Shown here piece after piece: positions 1-11,272 of a stretch of DNA of 39,033 nucleotides (position 1 is the first letter of the stretch; each line of letters opens with the position of its first letter). Source of the DNA: Legionella sp. GTDB taxonomy: Bacteria > Pseudomonadota > Gammaproteobacteria > Legionellales > Legionellaceae. The stretch is from assembly GCA_024636645.1 (NCBI GenBank), contig JAGXGR010000020.1:1-39033 (forward strand), written 5' to 3'. The position numbers and the translations under genes were made by a program. Below the pieces are notes generated by a model. That model was not told the origin of the DNA, did not search any database, and saw nothing but the letters and a program-made list of their open reading frames with translations.

Positions 1-1424
1 GCATAAATGAATGGCTTTATACTGGAACCGGGTTGCCTTCGCATTTGCGTGGCTCTGTTGTATTTGCTCTTTTGGAAGTTGAAGCCGCCTACCAGTGTTC
101 TGATAGCTCCGTTGGATGGATCAAGTGCTACTAATGCGGCTTCAACCTGGGGTATTTGGGTCAAAGCCCAGCGTTGGCTGGTTTGTTTGACATAGACCAC
201 ATCCCCGACAGAAAGAATTTCAGCGGCCGATTGCGGGGCTTTGCCGTACCAGCCTTTTTTCAAAGCGGGTTTGGCCCAGGACATGCCTTCCCAGGGAATG
301 ATAAACGTTTGGCCGTTTCGAATCGCGGCGGTAGCTTCTTTTTGACCTAAAGAAATAATAACGGCCGGTACAAGATCATTCATTTCAGGGTACTGTGCCA
401 GTAATTGATGCCGAATATTGGCCGACTGACTGTCCTCTTGGCCAATATTGGCAACAGGTCCTCTGTAGCCATGCCGATGACTATAGGCAATTAGATTGTC
501 TTCGATCATTTGGTTGGCAGTATTTTGCAGTTTTCCATCAATGGTTGTATAGACCTTGTAGCCTTTGGTGTAGGCTTCGGGGCCAAAATGATCATAAAGT
601 GACTGGCGAATCATTTCAGCCACATAAGGTGCATTGATATCAATATCGGTTTGATGATATTTCGCCGTGATGGGTTGGTGAATGGCATCTTGATATTGTT
701 CTTCACTAATGTATTTTTCTTCGAGCAGACGCTCCAGAACATGATCGCGTCGCTTTTTGGCAGCCAGCGGGTTGGCAATGGGGTTTTGACTTGAGGGGGC
801 CTGAGGTAGCCCGGCTATCATAGCCAGTTGGGCCAGATTCAGTTCTTTCAGGGTTTTTCCATAATAAACCATGGCAGCAGCGCCAACGCCGTATGCACGA
901 TTACCCATATAAATTTTATTCAGGTAGAGTTCGAGAATTTTTTCTTTACTCAGTTCTCTGTCTATTTTTATAGCGAGCAGTATTTCATTGAATTTACGCA
1001 GAAAGGTTTTTTTTCTAGTCAGAAAAAAATTACGGGCAACCTGCATGGTAATCGTGCTTCCTCCCTGGGATTTGGTACCGGTCTGGATCATTCGTACTGC
1101 CGCACGTCCCAGCCCGAACACATCGACACCCGGGTGCTCGAAAAATCGTTGATCTTCTGTGGCCAACAAGGCATGGACCAGTGCTTGCGGGATATCATTA
1201 TAGCTCACAGGAATTCGTCGTTTTTCGCCATATTCCTGAAGGAGCAAACCGTCTTTGGTATATATACGTAAAGGCACTTGCAATTGGACAGTTTTAAGCG
1301 AATCAACGTCAGGCAATTGGCTTTCAAGGTAAAGATACATCAGGCTGATGCCGACCATAGCAAGGAAAAATAGACTCATCAGCGCCCAGATACCTTTACG
1401 CCAGAAGTAGGCCAGTTTTTTCAT
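1..1424 (-). CDS. mrcA: Penicillin-binding protein 1A, N-terminal part (truncated by window edge)
   Basis: Minus-strand translation from ATG at 1424 (MKKLAYFWRKGIWALMSLFFLAMVGISLMYLYLESQLPD...) contains GT51 transglycosylase motifs EDQRFFEHPGVD and GGSTITMQVARNFFL, and reaches RQPGSSIKPFIYA at the edge. Absent from the ORF track because it runs off the window. Confidence 0.94.
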   Translation of the reverse strand, partial: MKKLAYFWRKGIWALMSLFFLAMVGISLMYLYLESQLPDVDSLKTVQLQVPLRIYTKDGLLLQEYGEKRRIPVSYNDIPQALVHALLATEDQRFFEHPGVDVFGLGRAAVRMIQTGTKSQGGSTITMQVARNFFLTRKKTFLRKFNEILLAIKIDRELSKEKILELYLNKIYMGNRAYGVGAAAMVYYGKTLKELNLAQLAMIAGLPQAPSSQNPIANPLAAKKRRDHVLERLLEEKYISEEQYQDAIHQPITAKYHQTDIDINAPYVAEMIRQSLYDHFGPEAYTKGYKVYTTIDGKLQNTANQMIEDNLIAYSHRHGYRGPVANIGQEDSQSANIRHQLLAQYPEMNDLVPAVIISLGQKEATAAIRNGQTFIIPWEGMSWAKPALKKGWYGKAPQSAAEILSVGDVVYVKQTSQRWALTQIPQVEAALVALDPSNGAIRTLVGGFNFQKSKYNRATQMRRQPGSSIKPFIY

Positions 1425-1578
1425 AATATTAAATGTTTACCTTGTTAAATGAAACAACTATTATACAGTTATTTTATATGCTATTGCGAGCTTTAAGTCT
1501 ATATTCTCTTGCTGAGGCCCAATTTACAGGGCTATTCGGATTGAACAGCCCTCAATAGATATGAATTAGATATGAATA

Positions 1579-2433
1579 TTATACAATATCGAAGTCAGAA
1601 CTGAGATCCAGCACTTCATCATCCGATTTTATACCGCCCAGGCGGCCCATTGTCTGACCAGAGTAAAAGGCAAAAGCTGAAGGAAATAATCCAAATGCGC
1701 GTCTTGCTACAGGTATAGGAGTGTCAGGCTTTTTTGCAGATTCCAAAGCAGGTTCGCAGGACTCGTCCTGCTCGCGATCCTCCAGGTGATGAATGATCTG
1801 ATCTTTTTGTGATAATTGCTCTTTTAGCGCTTGATTTTCAGCGCTTAATTTTACCACCTGACTTTCTAAAGACATCAAATCAACAATTTCCCTGATTTTA
1901 CTTGAAATGTCAGCATCAGAGCATGTGGCATCAAGACCCAGCCCGCCCAACATTTCTTCCAGAGCAATTTGACCGGAATCGCAAAGCGGGCGATGGAAAG
2001 GATAATATCCATAACGGGCTAATCCATTGAGATTCATTTCATGGCCATCTTGAATGACTGTGTAATTTGTCCCTTTGGTGGTATTCAATAAACCTTTTAC
2101 ATCCAGTATCAATCGATAAAGATGATTGAAAATATTTTCAATCTCATGGTCTTCAAAATTTTTTTTCTCAGCTATCGGCTTCAGAAATTCAATTTGATAA
2201 AGAATGAAATTAAGAAAAGGCTTGCGTTCAAGATAACCATGCGTACATTCATTGATGTAAAGTTTTAAGGTTTGATCTAAATTTTCATTCGGTTTGGACA
2301 TCAATTCTTCCGCTTTCAGACTGAGGGATTCCCGTGTCGGGTCAGCCACGATTTTTTTTTGCACTCGGATATCATGGTATCTGATGATGACCTTCGTCAG
2401 TGAAATTAAAATACTTGAAATATTTGATGACAT
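1579..2433 (-). CDS. Hypothetical protein with C-terminal coiled-coil-like segment
   Basis: 284-aa ORF; heptad-like ESQVVKLSAENQALKEQLSQKDQIIHHLEDRE; no family recognised. Confidence 0.75.
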   Translation of the reverse strand: MSSNISSILISLTKVIIRYHDIRVQKKIVADPTRESLSLKAEELMSKPNENLDQTLKLYINECTHGYLERKPFLNFILYQIEFLKPIAEKKNFEDHEIENIFNHLYRLILDVKGLLNTTKGTNYTVIQDGHEMNLNGLARYGYYPFHRPLCDSGQIALEEMLGGLGLDATCSDADISSKIREIVDLMSLESQVVKLSAENQALKEQLSQKDQIIHHLEDREQDESCEPALESAKKPDTPIPVARRAFGLFPSAFAFYSGQTMGRLGGIKSDDEVLDLSSDFDIV

Positions 2434-2695
2434 ATTAACTCCTTTTAAATCAGTAAATAGATATAACTTTTTACATCATGGTGAATCACTATATTTTATG
2501 ATGCGCTGAAGTTCAATAGCCAGAGAACAGGCCTAAAATAAATTTCTGGACTAAGATGCAGTAAAATGATTCCAATTTGCTACTTGTTAAGTTAATATCT
2601 ATATATTGCGAATTAAATGAAAGAGTTATAACGCTTAAAAAACAACCCATAGAAGCTCATCCAGCCAGGGTATAATTGCATGGGAGAAGATTGAC

Positions 2696-3760
2696 GTGCT
2701 CAAATTATTAAAACCTAGAAAGAAATCAATCTTAGGTATAGACGTCAGTTCTACTTCCATCAAGATACTTGAAATCTCCACAGAGGGCTCTAGCCACAGT
2801 CTTGTAGCCTATGATAAAGCGCTGCTTCCTGAAAACACAATGGATGGCAATATAATCAAAGATGCCGCGGCGATCGCCGATACCATTAAAAAAATCCTTA
2901 CTCGAACTAAATTCACTACCAAAACAGCAGCCATGGCAGTGCCTGATTCCACGGTCATCAATAAAATCATTCAGATTAACGAAGGTCTGAATGATGATGA
3001 AATGGAAGAATTGGTTGTTATGGAAGCAGACAAGTATATTCCTTATCCCATCGATGAAATCAATATTGATTTTGAGATCATGGGGCCTTCTCCCAAAAAT
3101 GCTGCAATGCTTGATGTACTTATTGTGGCTTCAAGAGCAGAAAATATCAGCGCACGTGTTGATGCAATGGTGCGCGCCGGGCTGGAGCCGAAAATTATTG
3201 ATGTTGAGTCTTATGCAGTAGAAAGGGCTGTGCAATTAATGGCACATGAGATTCCAGCGGAAGGCGTAGACAAGATCGTGGCCATTATTGATGTGGGTGC
3301 ACACTATACCCATTTATTTGTCCTCCATGGCATGAAGATGATATTTACCCGCGAGGTAGAGTTTGGCGGGCGATTGCTTATTGAGTCTATAGCCCAGCGC
3401 TACGATATGAGTTTTGATGATGCGCTTAAAGCGCAAGTAGAAGGTCTCTTGCCCGAAGATTATAAACAAGCCGTCCTGGATCCTTTTCAGGATAAGATGT
3501 TATTACAGGTGAAACGAACCTTACAGTTTTTTTATTCAACCAGTCAACATGGGTTTGTAGATCATATCCTATTAGCCGGTGGATTGGCGCAACAACCTGG
3601 TTTGTTAGATTTAATACAAGAACAGCTGGGGGTTCCAACGACAATTGCCAATCCTTTAGTGTCTGTCGAAATAGGCAGACGAGTTAATATAGACGCTGTC
3701 AATACAGATGCGCCGGCTTTATTGGTGGCATGCGGTTTGGCATTGAGAGATATAGAGTAG
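2696..3760 (+). CDS. pilM: Type IV pilus inner-membrane assembly ATPase-like PilM
   Basis: GIDVSSTSIKILEIS actin-like N-terminus; first gene of pilMNOPQ; GTG start. Confidence 0.95.
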   Translation: MLKLLKPRKKSILGIDVSSTSIKILEISTEGSSHSLVAYDKALLPENTMDGNIIKDAAAIADTIKKILTRTKFTTKTAAMAVPDSTVINKIIQINEGLNDDEMEELVVMEADKYIPYPIDEINIDFEIMGPSPKNAAMLDVLIVASRAENISARVDAMVRAGLEPKIIDVESYAVERAVQLMAHEIPAEGVDKIVAIIDVGAHYTHLFVLHGMKMIFTREVEFGGRLLIESIAQRYDMSFDDALKAQVEGLLPEDYKQAVLDPFQDKMLLQVKRTLQFFYSTSQHGFVDHILLAGGLAQQPGLLDLIQEQLGVPTTIANPLVSVEIGRRVNIDAVNTDAPALLVACGLALRDIE

Positions 3761-3763
3761 GCA

Positions 3764-4330
3764 ATGACAGAAATTAACTTGCTGCCCTGGCGGGAGCTAA
3801 AAAGAGAACGGGAAAAAAAATTATTTACAACCCTGCTGCTTATAGGCCTGGTCGTTGCCGTAGCCATTGTATTGCTATTTAATTATTACGCAAAGTCGGT
3901 GGTTGAAAATCAACGATCACGCAATCAGCGCTTGAGAAATGAGATCGTCATTCTGGATAAAAAAATCAAGGAAATTGAGTCCTTGAAAAAAATTCGTGAG
4001 GCGCTCATTTCCAGAATGCTTATTGTACAAAATCTGCAATCAACGCGTATTTTAACGGTTCATTTATTTGATGAATTAATCAAAGTCGTACCAGAAGGGG
4101 TGTTTATTACAAAACTTGAAAGAAAGGATAATGTTGTCACTGCCTGGGGGTTCACACAGTCGGCCACCAATATCTCCAATCTCATGAGAAATATTGAGAA
4201 AAATGTCTGGATTCAAGACCCGACGCTGACAGAAATTAAAAAAGCGGATAAAACGAAAAAAACGAAAGATAATGAGTTTAGATTAAGTTTCGTATTAAAA
4301 CAGGAAAATAATGCCGGTGGGGCCTTATGA
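3764..4330 (+). CDS. pilN: Type IV pilus assembly protein PilN
   Basis: MTEINLLPWRELKREREKK signature; operon position. Confidence 0.95.
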   Translation: MTEINLLPWRELKREREKKLFTTLLLIGLVVAVAIVLLFNYYAKSVVENQRSRNQRLRNEIVILDKKIKEIESLKKIREALISRMLIVQNLQSTRILTVHLFDELIKVVPEGVFITKLERKDNVVTAWGFTQSATNISNLMRNIEKNVWIQDPTLTEIKKADKTKKTKDNEFRLSFVLKQENNAGGAL

Positions 4331-4929
4331 ATAATATTAACTTAAGTGAGTTAACATTAGAAAACGTGGGCCAGTGGCCGTTGCCTGTTAAAATTGGAAT
4401 GGTTTCAACGATGGCTTTGTTGATTATTGGCTTGGGCTACTGGCTTATGGTCAAGCCAAATTTTGAGCAGTACGAGCAACTCAAACGAGAAGAACAGACT
4501 TTAAAAGCCGAGTTTGAACGAAAACATAATCTGGCAGCCAATTTAAATCAGTACCGTAATCAATTAAAGCTAATGGAGGAAAGGTTTGGTAATATGCTCA
4601 GACGTTTACCTGCAAAGCAGGAAATGCCTGGCCTGGTGGAAGATATTTCAAAAACAGGCATTGCTTCAGGGCTGAAATTTGAACTGTTTGCACCTCAGGA
4701 GGAAATCGAGCATGATTTTTATATCGAATTACCCATTAAAATTAAAGTTGTAGGAAATTATCATCAAATTGCTGTCTTTTTAAGCCGGGTGGCTCAAATG
4801 GGACGCATCGTCACCATGCATGATTTTGTTTTGGAAGCAGCAAAAACAAAAGATGAAAAAGTTGCCGCCTCTGGCGATCAGCTGGTTCTGGATATGACGG
4901 CTAAAATATATCGGTATCGGACACAATGA
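4327..4929 (+). CDS. pilO: Type IV pilus assembly protein PilO
   Basis: Overlaps pilN by 4 nt; single TM plus coiled coil; operon position. Confidence 0.93.
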   Translation: MNNINLSELTLENVGQWPLPVKIGMVSTMALLIIGLGYWLMVKPNFEQYEQLKREEQTLKAEFERKHNLAANLNQYRNQLKLMEERFGNMLRRLPAKQEMPGLVEDISKTGIASGLKFELFAPQEEIEHDFYIELPIKIKVVGNYHQIAVFLSRVAQMGRIVTMHDFVLEAAKTKDEKVAASGDQLVLDMTAKIYRYRTQ

Positions 4930-5447
4930 TAAACACTATGAGATATGTCAAAGTTTTCATTTTAACGGCTATTATTAGCTTTGTAAGCGGCTGTGGCGAT
5001 GGCCGTGATGATCTTAACCGTTATATCAATGAAGTAAAATCAAAGCCGTCGAGAAAAATTGAACCGATTCCGGAATTCACCCCTTTGCCTAAATACGAGT
5101 ACCCTGAGGATCAGGTTCGACGCAGTCCTTTTAAACCGGTAGAGCAAGCCCGGGATGATGGCGCGGCAGCGCCGGATATCAACCGTAAAAAGCAGCCCCT
5201 GGAAGCGTTTCCACTGGATGCCTTGAAATTTGTAGGCATACTTAAACGAGGCCCGAACAACATTTGGGCTTTAATTGCTCAGCCTGATGGCCTGATTACT
5301 CGTATCAAGGCAGGAGACTATATTGGACAAGACTACGGCAGAGTAATGCTTATCAAAGAGGACACTGTCAAGATACAGGAAACAGTGAAAGTGGGTGGCA
5401 AGTGGGAGAAAAAAATCACCCAGCTTGAGTTAAACAGCCAGAATTAG
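4926..5447 (+). CDS. pilP: Type IV pilus lipoprotein PilP
   Basis: Lipobox FVSGC; RRSPFKP motif; operon position. Confidence 0.93.
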   Translation: MINTMRYVKVFILTAIISFVSGCGDGRDDLNRYINEVKSKPSRKIEPIPEFTPLPKYEYPEDQVRRSPFKPVEQARDDGAAAPDINRKKQPLEAFPLDALKFVGILKRGPNNIWALIAQPDGLITRIKAGDYIGQDYGRVMLIKEDTVKIQETVKVGGKWEKKITQLELNSQN

Positions 5448-5457
5448 GGAGCTAAGC

Positions 5458-7602
5458 GTGCGCAAAATGATTGCAGTGTTTACAATGCTTTGGATAACGG
5501 CAGGGATAGGGCATGCTGCTGAAAATAAATTGATTGCTGTAAAATCCATGGCGCTTCCAGATAATCGGGTTCGTCTGAATTTTCAATTCAGCCGACCGTT
5601 AACACAGTTGCCTGCAAGCTTTATCACCCAAAAGCCAGCGCGACTTGTACTCGATTTTATCAATTCCGAGGCCGTACTGAATGATGTCATGCGATCACAG
5701 CCCATCAATATTGGTTCATTGGAAAAATATAATATAGTATCTGTCGGCAATAGGATAAGGGCGATTCTTGATTTGACAGGCCCTGTGTCTTACTCTGCAA
5801 AGGTTGAGGGCAATACTTATTGTCTGACTTTGCGCGGCAAAAGTGACATGCTGTATGAAAGAACCAAAGAAGTATTTGTCACCAATCAACCGGTCAATGC
5901 GCGCTTCGGCATACAACATATAGGCTTTCGTGGGACAGATAAACAGGGTGGCAGATTGGTAATTGATGTCACAGACTCGAGTATTCCTATCGATGTCACT
6001 CAAACCGGAAAAGAAGTGGTTGTTAATTTCCATAACACCCGACTGGCCAAAGGGCTGGCCAAGCGGTATGATGTGACGGACTTTCAAAGCCCAGCACAGG
6101 TAGTGAACGCTCGTCAGACGGGAAAGTCTGCTCGTTTGATTATAAAAAATAAAGGCGATTACGGGCATTTTGCCTATCAGGTAAATAAACAGTTTATCGT
6201 TGATGTGTTTCCTTTGACAGAAGAGCAAATCAGGGAAGCAAAATTAAAGAAAAAAGTATTCACCGGCAAGAAAATATCCCTGAACTTCCAAAAAATTAAC
6301 ATTCGCTCCGTACTGCAGCTACTGGCGGATTTTACGGATACTAATATCATTGTCAGCGATAAAATACAGGGTGACATTACGCTTCGCTTAAATGATGTAC
6401 CATGGGATCAGGCACTGGATATCATTTTGACAACAGAAGGGCTTGATAAGCGGCAGCGAGGCAATGTAATACTTGTCGATACCAGAGAAAACCTGAATAA
6501 AAGAGATGAGGCAGAGCTGAAAAGTCAGCAGACATTGGAAACGCTTGCCCCGATACGATCGGAACTTATTCAGATTCATTATTCCAAGGCAGCAGAGATT
6601 GCCAGTTTACTAAAAGACAAGGAAAGTTCATTATTGTCAGAACGTGGTAAGATAAGTGTGGATGCAAGAACCAATACCATCTGGATACAGGATACCGCAT
6701 TACAGATTGAGAGAATCAGAGAGCTGGTGACGCAGCTCGATATTCCTGTCAAACAGGTGTTGATTGAGGCGCGCATTGTAAATGTACTCAAAAATTTCAC
6801 CCAGGATCTAGGGGTTCGTTTTGGTGTCTCCAGACCGTCGCACTTGAGTGGTACGCTGGAAGGTGCAAATGAACTGGCTCAAGGCATCGACGCTCCGGAC
6901 GTTGTACCCGTTGGGAAACGTTTGAACGTGGATTTGCTTGCCTCTCCAATTGAAGGGAATCCTGGATCAATCGGTATTGCTCTCGCGAAACTGGGTGGGG
7001 GTATTTTATTGGATCTTGAATTATCTGCTTTGGAAAGTGAGAATAAAGCTGAAATCATTGCCAGTCCCCGACTGATAACCTCAGACCAGAAAGAGGCCGT
7101 TATTGAGTCTGGTGAAGACATTCCTTACCAGGAAGCGACATCAAGCGGTGCGACGGCGGTTGCGTTCAAAAAGGCTGTGCTCAGTTTGAAGGTGACGCCA
7201 CAAATCACTCCCGATAACAAGGTGTTAATGCAGCTTGAGATTACCCAGGATTCCGACTCAGGCAAAAGGGTGCTTGGAGTGCCGATTATTTTAACAAAGT
7301 CAATTGATACCAGTGTGCTGGTTAATAATGGTCAGACCATTGTTTTAGGAGGGATATACAAGCAAGATAAAAATAATAATGTAACAAGAGTTCCCTTCTT
7401 TGGTGAATTACCAATGATTGGAAACTTATTTAAGCAAAGAAGTATAGAAGTAAGAAATGAAGAGTTGCTGATTTTCATAACGCCGAAGATAATAGCAGGC
7501 AGTTTGTCGATTACAACAGTTGAAGGACAGAAGCAAGCCGCATATGGCCGTGCGGGATTGGATAAATTTGGAAAACCGGTTAAAGCAAGATATATCAAAT
7601 AA
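5458..7602 (+). CDS. pilQ: Type IV pilus secretin PilQ
   Basis: AMIN, STN and secretin domains; ISLNFQKINIRSVLQLLADFTDTNIIVSD; GTG start. Confidence 0.96.
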   Translation: MRKMIAVFTMLWITAGIGHAAENKLIAVKSMALPDNRVRLNFQFSRPLTQLPASFITQKPARLVLDFINSEAVLNDVMRSQPINIGSLEKYNIVSVGNRIRAILDLTGPVSYSAKVEGNTYCLTLRGKSDMLYERTKEVFVTNQPVNARFGIQHIGFRGTDKQGGRLVIDVTDSSIPIDVTQTGKEVVVNFHNTRLAKGLAKRYDVTDFQSPAQVVNARQTGKSARLIIKNKGDYGHFAYQVNKQFIVDVFPLTEEQIREAKLKKKVFTGKKISLNFQKINIRSVLQLLADFTDTNIIVSDKIQGDITLRLNDVPWDQALDIILTTEGLDKRQRGNVILVDTRENLNKRDEAELKSQQTLETLAPIRSELIQIHYSKAAEIASLLKDKESSLLSERGKISVDARTNTIWIQDTALQIERIRELVTQLDIPVKQVLIEARIVNVLKNFTQDLGVRFGVSRPSHLSGTLEGANELAQGIDAPDVVPVGKRLNVDLLASPIEGNPGSIGIALAKLGGGILLDLELSALESENKAEIIASPRLITSDQKEAVIESGEDIPYQEATSSGATAVAFKKAVLSLKVTPQITPDNKVLMQLEITQDSDSGKRVLGVPIILTKSIDTSVLVNNGQTIVLGGIYKQDKNNNVTRVPFFGELPMIGNLFKQRSIEVRNEELLIFITPKIIAGSLSITTVEGQKQAAYGRAGLDKFGKPVKARYIK

Positions 7603-7680
7603 ACATAACCGGTCAGTTTAATGCACTGCTCATCAGTCATCGTGCTGCTGGCAGAAAAGTAAAGAGGGTTGTAATAAAAC

Positions 7681-8208
7681 ATGAGCATAGTTAAAGTTCA
7701 TAATATTTTTTTGATAGGTCCTATGGGTGCAGGTAAAAGTACAATAGGCCGTACTTTGGCAAAAGAGCTCAAACTGGAATTTTATGATTCGGATGAAGTC
7801 ATAGAGCAGAGGGCTGGCGCTGATATTTCCTGGATTTTCGATATAGAAGGGGAAGAGGGCTTCAGAGTTCGTGAACAAAAAGTGATTGATGAGTTGACTC
7901 AGAAAAGCAATATTGTTCTTGCGACAGGCGGTGGTGTTGTCATGACACCTGAAAATAGAAATGCACTCGCAGGTAGAGGTACCGTCATTTATCTGAAGAC
8001 GTCCTTACAGCAGCAGTATGAAAGAACAAAACGGGATACCAAACGTCCCTTGCTGCAAACAGAGAACCTTGAGGAGCGTTTGGAAGATTTGCGTGATGAG
8101 CGTGAACCCTTCTACGAAGAGTTGGCCGATGTCAGTTTCGAGACAGACAAGTTAACTGTGAAGGCCGTTGCTAACAACATTATTAAATACATCTATGGCG
8201 AAGTGTAA
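7681..8208 (+). CDS. aroK: Shikimate kinase
   Basis: [22 protein letters not shown] Walker A; ATGGGVV motif. Confidence 0.97.
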   Translation: MSIVKVHNIFLIGPMGAGKSTIGRTLAKELKLEFYDSDEVIEQRAGADISWIFDIEGEEGFRVREQKVIDELTQKSNIVLATGGGVVMTPENRNALAGRGTVIYLKTSLQQQYERTKRDTKRPLLQTENLEERLEDLRDEREPFYEELADVSFETDKLTVKAVANNIIKYIYGEV

Positions 8209-9301
8209 AATCAGTCACCGTATCGAGGTTAGCCTCCCTGATACAGCGTATTCGATACTGATTACTGAGTCTGGATTAAAAGATGTTGCGTTTTTGCGTC
8301 GGCATGTGACTTCCAGACAGCTGATGATCGTCTCAAATGAAACGGTTGCACCTTTGTATCTAAAGGACTTGCAAACAGCCTTTGCTGACAGGCAATGCGA
8401 TAGCGTGATTCTTAAAGACGGTGAACAATATAAAAATCAGCACAGTTTAAACCGGATCTATGATGCCCTGATTGATCACAAGCATCACAGAGATACTACC
8501 CTTATTGCATTGGGTGGAGGTGTCATAGGTGACATTACCGGTTTTGCCGCAGCCACTTATCAACGTGGGGTATCGTTTATTCAGATGCCTACGACCTTGC
8601 TGGCGCAAGTGGATGCCTCCATTGGTGGCAAGACGGCTATAAACCACCCGGGTGGTAAAAATTTAATCGGTTGCTTTCATCAGCCACAGACGGTCATTAT
8701 TGATATGCACAGTTTGGATACCCTTCTGCAAAGAGAGTTCAATGCGGGTCTCGCTGAGGTGATTAAATACGCTATTATTGCAGGAGAGCCTTTTTTAGGA
8801 TTTTTATCGGATACTTTGAAAAAAGGCTTGTCGGCAAAAAATCACATGGAACTTGAGCGCTTAATTGCAGAATGCTGTCGCATCAAAGCCGAAATTGTCA
8901 GACAAGATGAAAAAGAAAAGGGTCAGAGGGCCTTATTGAATCTGGGACATACTTTCGGTCATGCTCTGGAAGCTCAAACGAACTTTCAAAGATGGCTGCA
9001 TGGCGAAGCGGTTGCTATCGGTCTTTACTGTGCCGCGCTGTTGTCGCAGCGATTAGGATATGTTGACAATGCCTTTGTTTCTCACATTGAAAACATGCTA
9101 ATCCAGGCAAAATTGCCGCATAAAATCCCAAAGAATATAGACTTGAATGAATTAAGGGCTTTGATGTCGCTGGATAAGAAAATAAAGAATAATGTATTAT
9201 GTTTTGTTTTAATTCGCGATGCTGGAGGATGCTTTATGAGCTCCGAGGTATCTGAATCGCTGCTTAATCAAACGTTATTGGATGCGACAGAAGGAGATTG
9301 A
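8195..9301 (+). CDS. aroB: 3-dehydroquinate synthase
   Basis: [53 protein letters not shown] at 8195 preferred over the track's TTG at 8168. Confidence 0.97.
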   Translation: MAKCKISHRIEVSLPDTAYSILITESGLKDVAFLRRHVTSRQLMIVSNETVAPLYLKDLQTAFADRQCDSVILKDGEQYKNQHSLNRIYDALIDHKHHRDTTLIALGGGVIGDITGFAAATYQRGVSFIQMPTTLLAQVDASIGGKTAINHPGGKNLIGCFHQPQTVIIDMHSLDTLLQREFNAGLAEVIKYAIIAGEPFLGFLSDTLKKGLSAKNHMELERLIAECCRIKAEIVRQDEKEKGQRALLNLGHTFGHALEAQTNFQRWLHGEAVAIGLYCAALLSQRLGYVDNAFVSHIENMLIQAKLPHKIPKNIDLNELRALMSLDKKIKNNVLCFVLIRDAGGCFMSSEVSESLLNQTLLDATEGD

Positions 9302-9302
9302 A

Positions 9303-10703
9303 ATGGTTGATGGAACACTGCAGGGAAACTCGAAAAATATACCGGCTTGCGACAATTTATTCAAACCCGCATCCTGGCTGTCCAAAATTGACTTTATTAA
9401 TCATTTAATATTATTCAATAATATTTTGATAACGGTACTGGCTGAAAAGGAGGGTGGTAAATCTTCTTTTGCGGCCTTACTGCAGACTAACCTTGATCTA
9501 CAGATACAATCCTGTACGGTTAATTTGCAATCCTCCTATGATACTCAAACTTTAATGGAAGACATCAGCATAGGATTTGAGCTTGAGCCACATACGGATC
9601 TTACTTCTATAGTGCAGCAAATCAATAAAAAAAAATCACACTGCCTATTGCTGATAGATGATGCCGAGCATCTGGATAAGGCATGGATTAAAGAAGCCTT
9701 AACTGCAATGAAACAGCAGGGGGATCAAGGGTATTTCCATCTTTGTCTCATAGCAGATTATTCGATGATTAATGGCCTCAATCACTTGGCTTGCGACTTC
9801 CAAAACATGATTCATACCATTGAATTGAGTGGCTTGAATGAAATAGAAACACAAACTTATATCCAATACAGAGCCCGTGCTGAGAATATTGATCCTTCTT
9901 TATTAACTGAGAAGTTACAGAGTAAAATCTATCAGGCAACCGCCGGTGATTTAGCTAAAATCCATGCGAACATCGGTCAATATATTAGTGATTATACGAC
10001 AATGTCTTCAAAAGGCAGAAACAAATCATGGAGAAGTTCAGGCGTGGCTGTTTGTGTGGCTCTTGCCGCAGCCGGTCTGGGGTACTCCTTTTCTCAGTCT
10101 GGCAGCGTATTGAATACTGGAAGGGATTTGGCATCGAACTTAAAAAAGGAGTTTGTTAAGCCCCCCAAACCCATGCAAAAGATGACTGCCCAGGAGCCAG
10201 AGTTACTGAGTCAAATGCCCTCGTGGCGAGAGGAGGCTACAGTTAAAACAGTCAAGCAGACGAATGCCCCAAGCGTTTTGGATAGCCATCAAATAAATGC
10301 GAAGATAACAATTGAAAAGACGGATAACAAGCCAACTCAATCCTTTGAGCAACTGGCACGGCCTTCAGCCATTAATGCTTTCCCAGGATTTAAAACCCAA
10401 AAAACCACCACAAAAATTTCAACAGCTGTTGCTGTTAAACCTGTCGACAAGAAACTTTATACCATACAACTTATTGCCAGTCATAAAGAAGAAACCATTA
10501 AACATTTTATGCAGGTTAATAAATTGACAGGCAAATCAAGAATTTATAATCCTATGGAAAATGACAAATCATGGTTTGTTTTGACTTTAGGAGAGTATGA
10601 TAATCTGGACACTGCAAAAGCCCAACTGAGTCAATTACCCACCCGGCTAAACAGGTTTGCACCCTGGATTCGTCCCCTCCATGCTTTGAAAGAGCGGGGT
10701 TAA
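9303..10703 (+). CDS. damX: DamX-like cell-division protein (AAA-type ATPase plus SPOR domain)
   Basis: P-loop AEKEGGKS, LLLIDDAEHL, one TM, C-terminal SPOR-like KLYTIQLIASHKEETIKHFM...; follows aroKB as in E. coli. Confidence 0.85.
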   Translation: MVDGTLQGNSKNIPACDNLFKPASWLSKIDFINHLILFNNILITVLAEKEGGKSSFAALLQTNLDLQIQSCTVNLQSSYDTQTLMEDISIGFELEPHTDLTSIVQQINKKKSHCLLLIDDAEHLDKAWIKEALTAMKQQGDQGYFHLCLIADYSMINGLNHLACDFQNMIHTIELSGLNEIETQTYIQYRARAENIDPSLLTEKLQSKIYQATAGDLAKIHANIGQYISDYTTMSSKGRNKSWRSSGVAVCVALAAAGLGYSFSQSGSVLNTGRDLASNLKKEFVKPPKPMQKMTAQEPELLSQMPSWREEATVKTVKQTNAPSVLDSHQINAKITIEKTDNKPTQSFEQLARPSAINAFPGFKTQKTTTKISTAVAVKPVDKKLYTIQLIASHKEETIKHFMQVNKLTGKSRIYNPMENDKSWFVLTLGEYDNLDTAKAQLSQLPTRLNRFAPWIRPLHALKERG

Positions 10704-11272
10704 TTATTTAATGGTTGAAGTATTGGCTGTTCCAGCTTCGACCAGCGTATATAACCTGCAATCGCCAGGCCGGTGAAAAAGACAAACAACAAGGCATGAA
10801 AGGGCAGTGCTTTCGTATAATACATTAATGCGTACAAGGCATCGGTTATAAACCAAAGCAACCAGGTGAAGATGATTTTTTTACTCATTAACCATTGGGC
10901 TATGACGCTTAAGGAAGAGGTTAAGGCGTCCAGGGTTGGAACCACTGAATGGGATTGTGTTTTGAGCACAGCATTTAAGAGCAGAAAAACGGCCAGACCA
11001 ATGAAAGCCAGATACATATATTGACGCAATTGATATCGGCCCAACGTAAAGGCTGCTGTTTCATCCATTTTTTTCCAATGGAGCCAGCCGTAGCAGGCAT
11101 TAAAAAAGTAAAAAATTTCCAGCACACTGTTAGCATATATCCCGCTTTTCCAATACAGGCTGCCATTTACACAAGCTGCAATCATCGTCACAGCCCAGGC
11201 TTTTTTATCCATCTGAATATAGTAGTAGGTTGATAACAATGATAAAAAAGTACCTGATATATCGAATAACAT
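10700..11272 (-). CDS. pnuC: PnuC-type nicotinamide riboside/NMN transporter
   Basis: MLFDISGTFLSLLSTYYYIQMDKKAW...YFFNACYGWLHWKK...; multi-TM; ATG at 11272 preferred over the longer ORF. Confidence 0.85.
   Translation of the reverse strand: MLFDISGTFLSLLSTYYYIQMDKKAWAVTMIAACVNGSLYWKSGIYANSVLEIFYFFNACYGWLHWKKMDETAAFTLGRYQLRQYMYLAFIGLAVFLLLNAVLKTQSHSVVPTLDALTSSLSVIAQWLMSKKIIFTWLLWFITDALYALMYYTKALPFHALLFVFFTGLAIAGYIRWSKLEQPILQPLNN

Noticed and set aside
395-1271. Plus-strand ORFs (80 and 147 aa) at the left end
   Set aside because: They lie antisense to the clear mrcA coding sequence on the minus strand.
9450-9480. Apparently degenerate Walker A in the DamX-like protein (AEKEGGKS)
   Set aside because: It still fits the accepted P-loop pattern [AG]-x4-G-K-[ST], so no claim of lost ATP binding.
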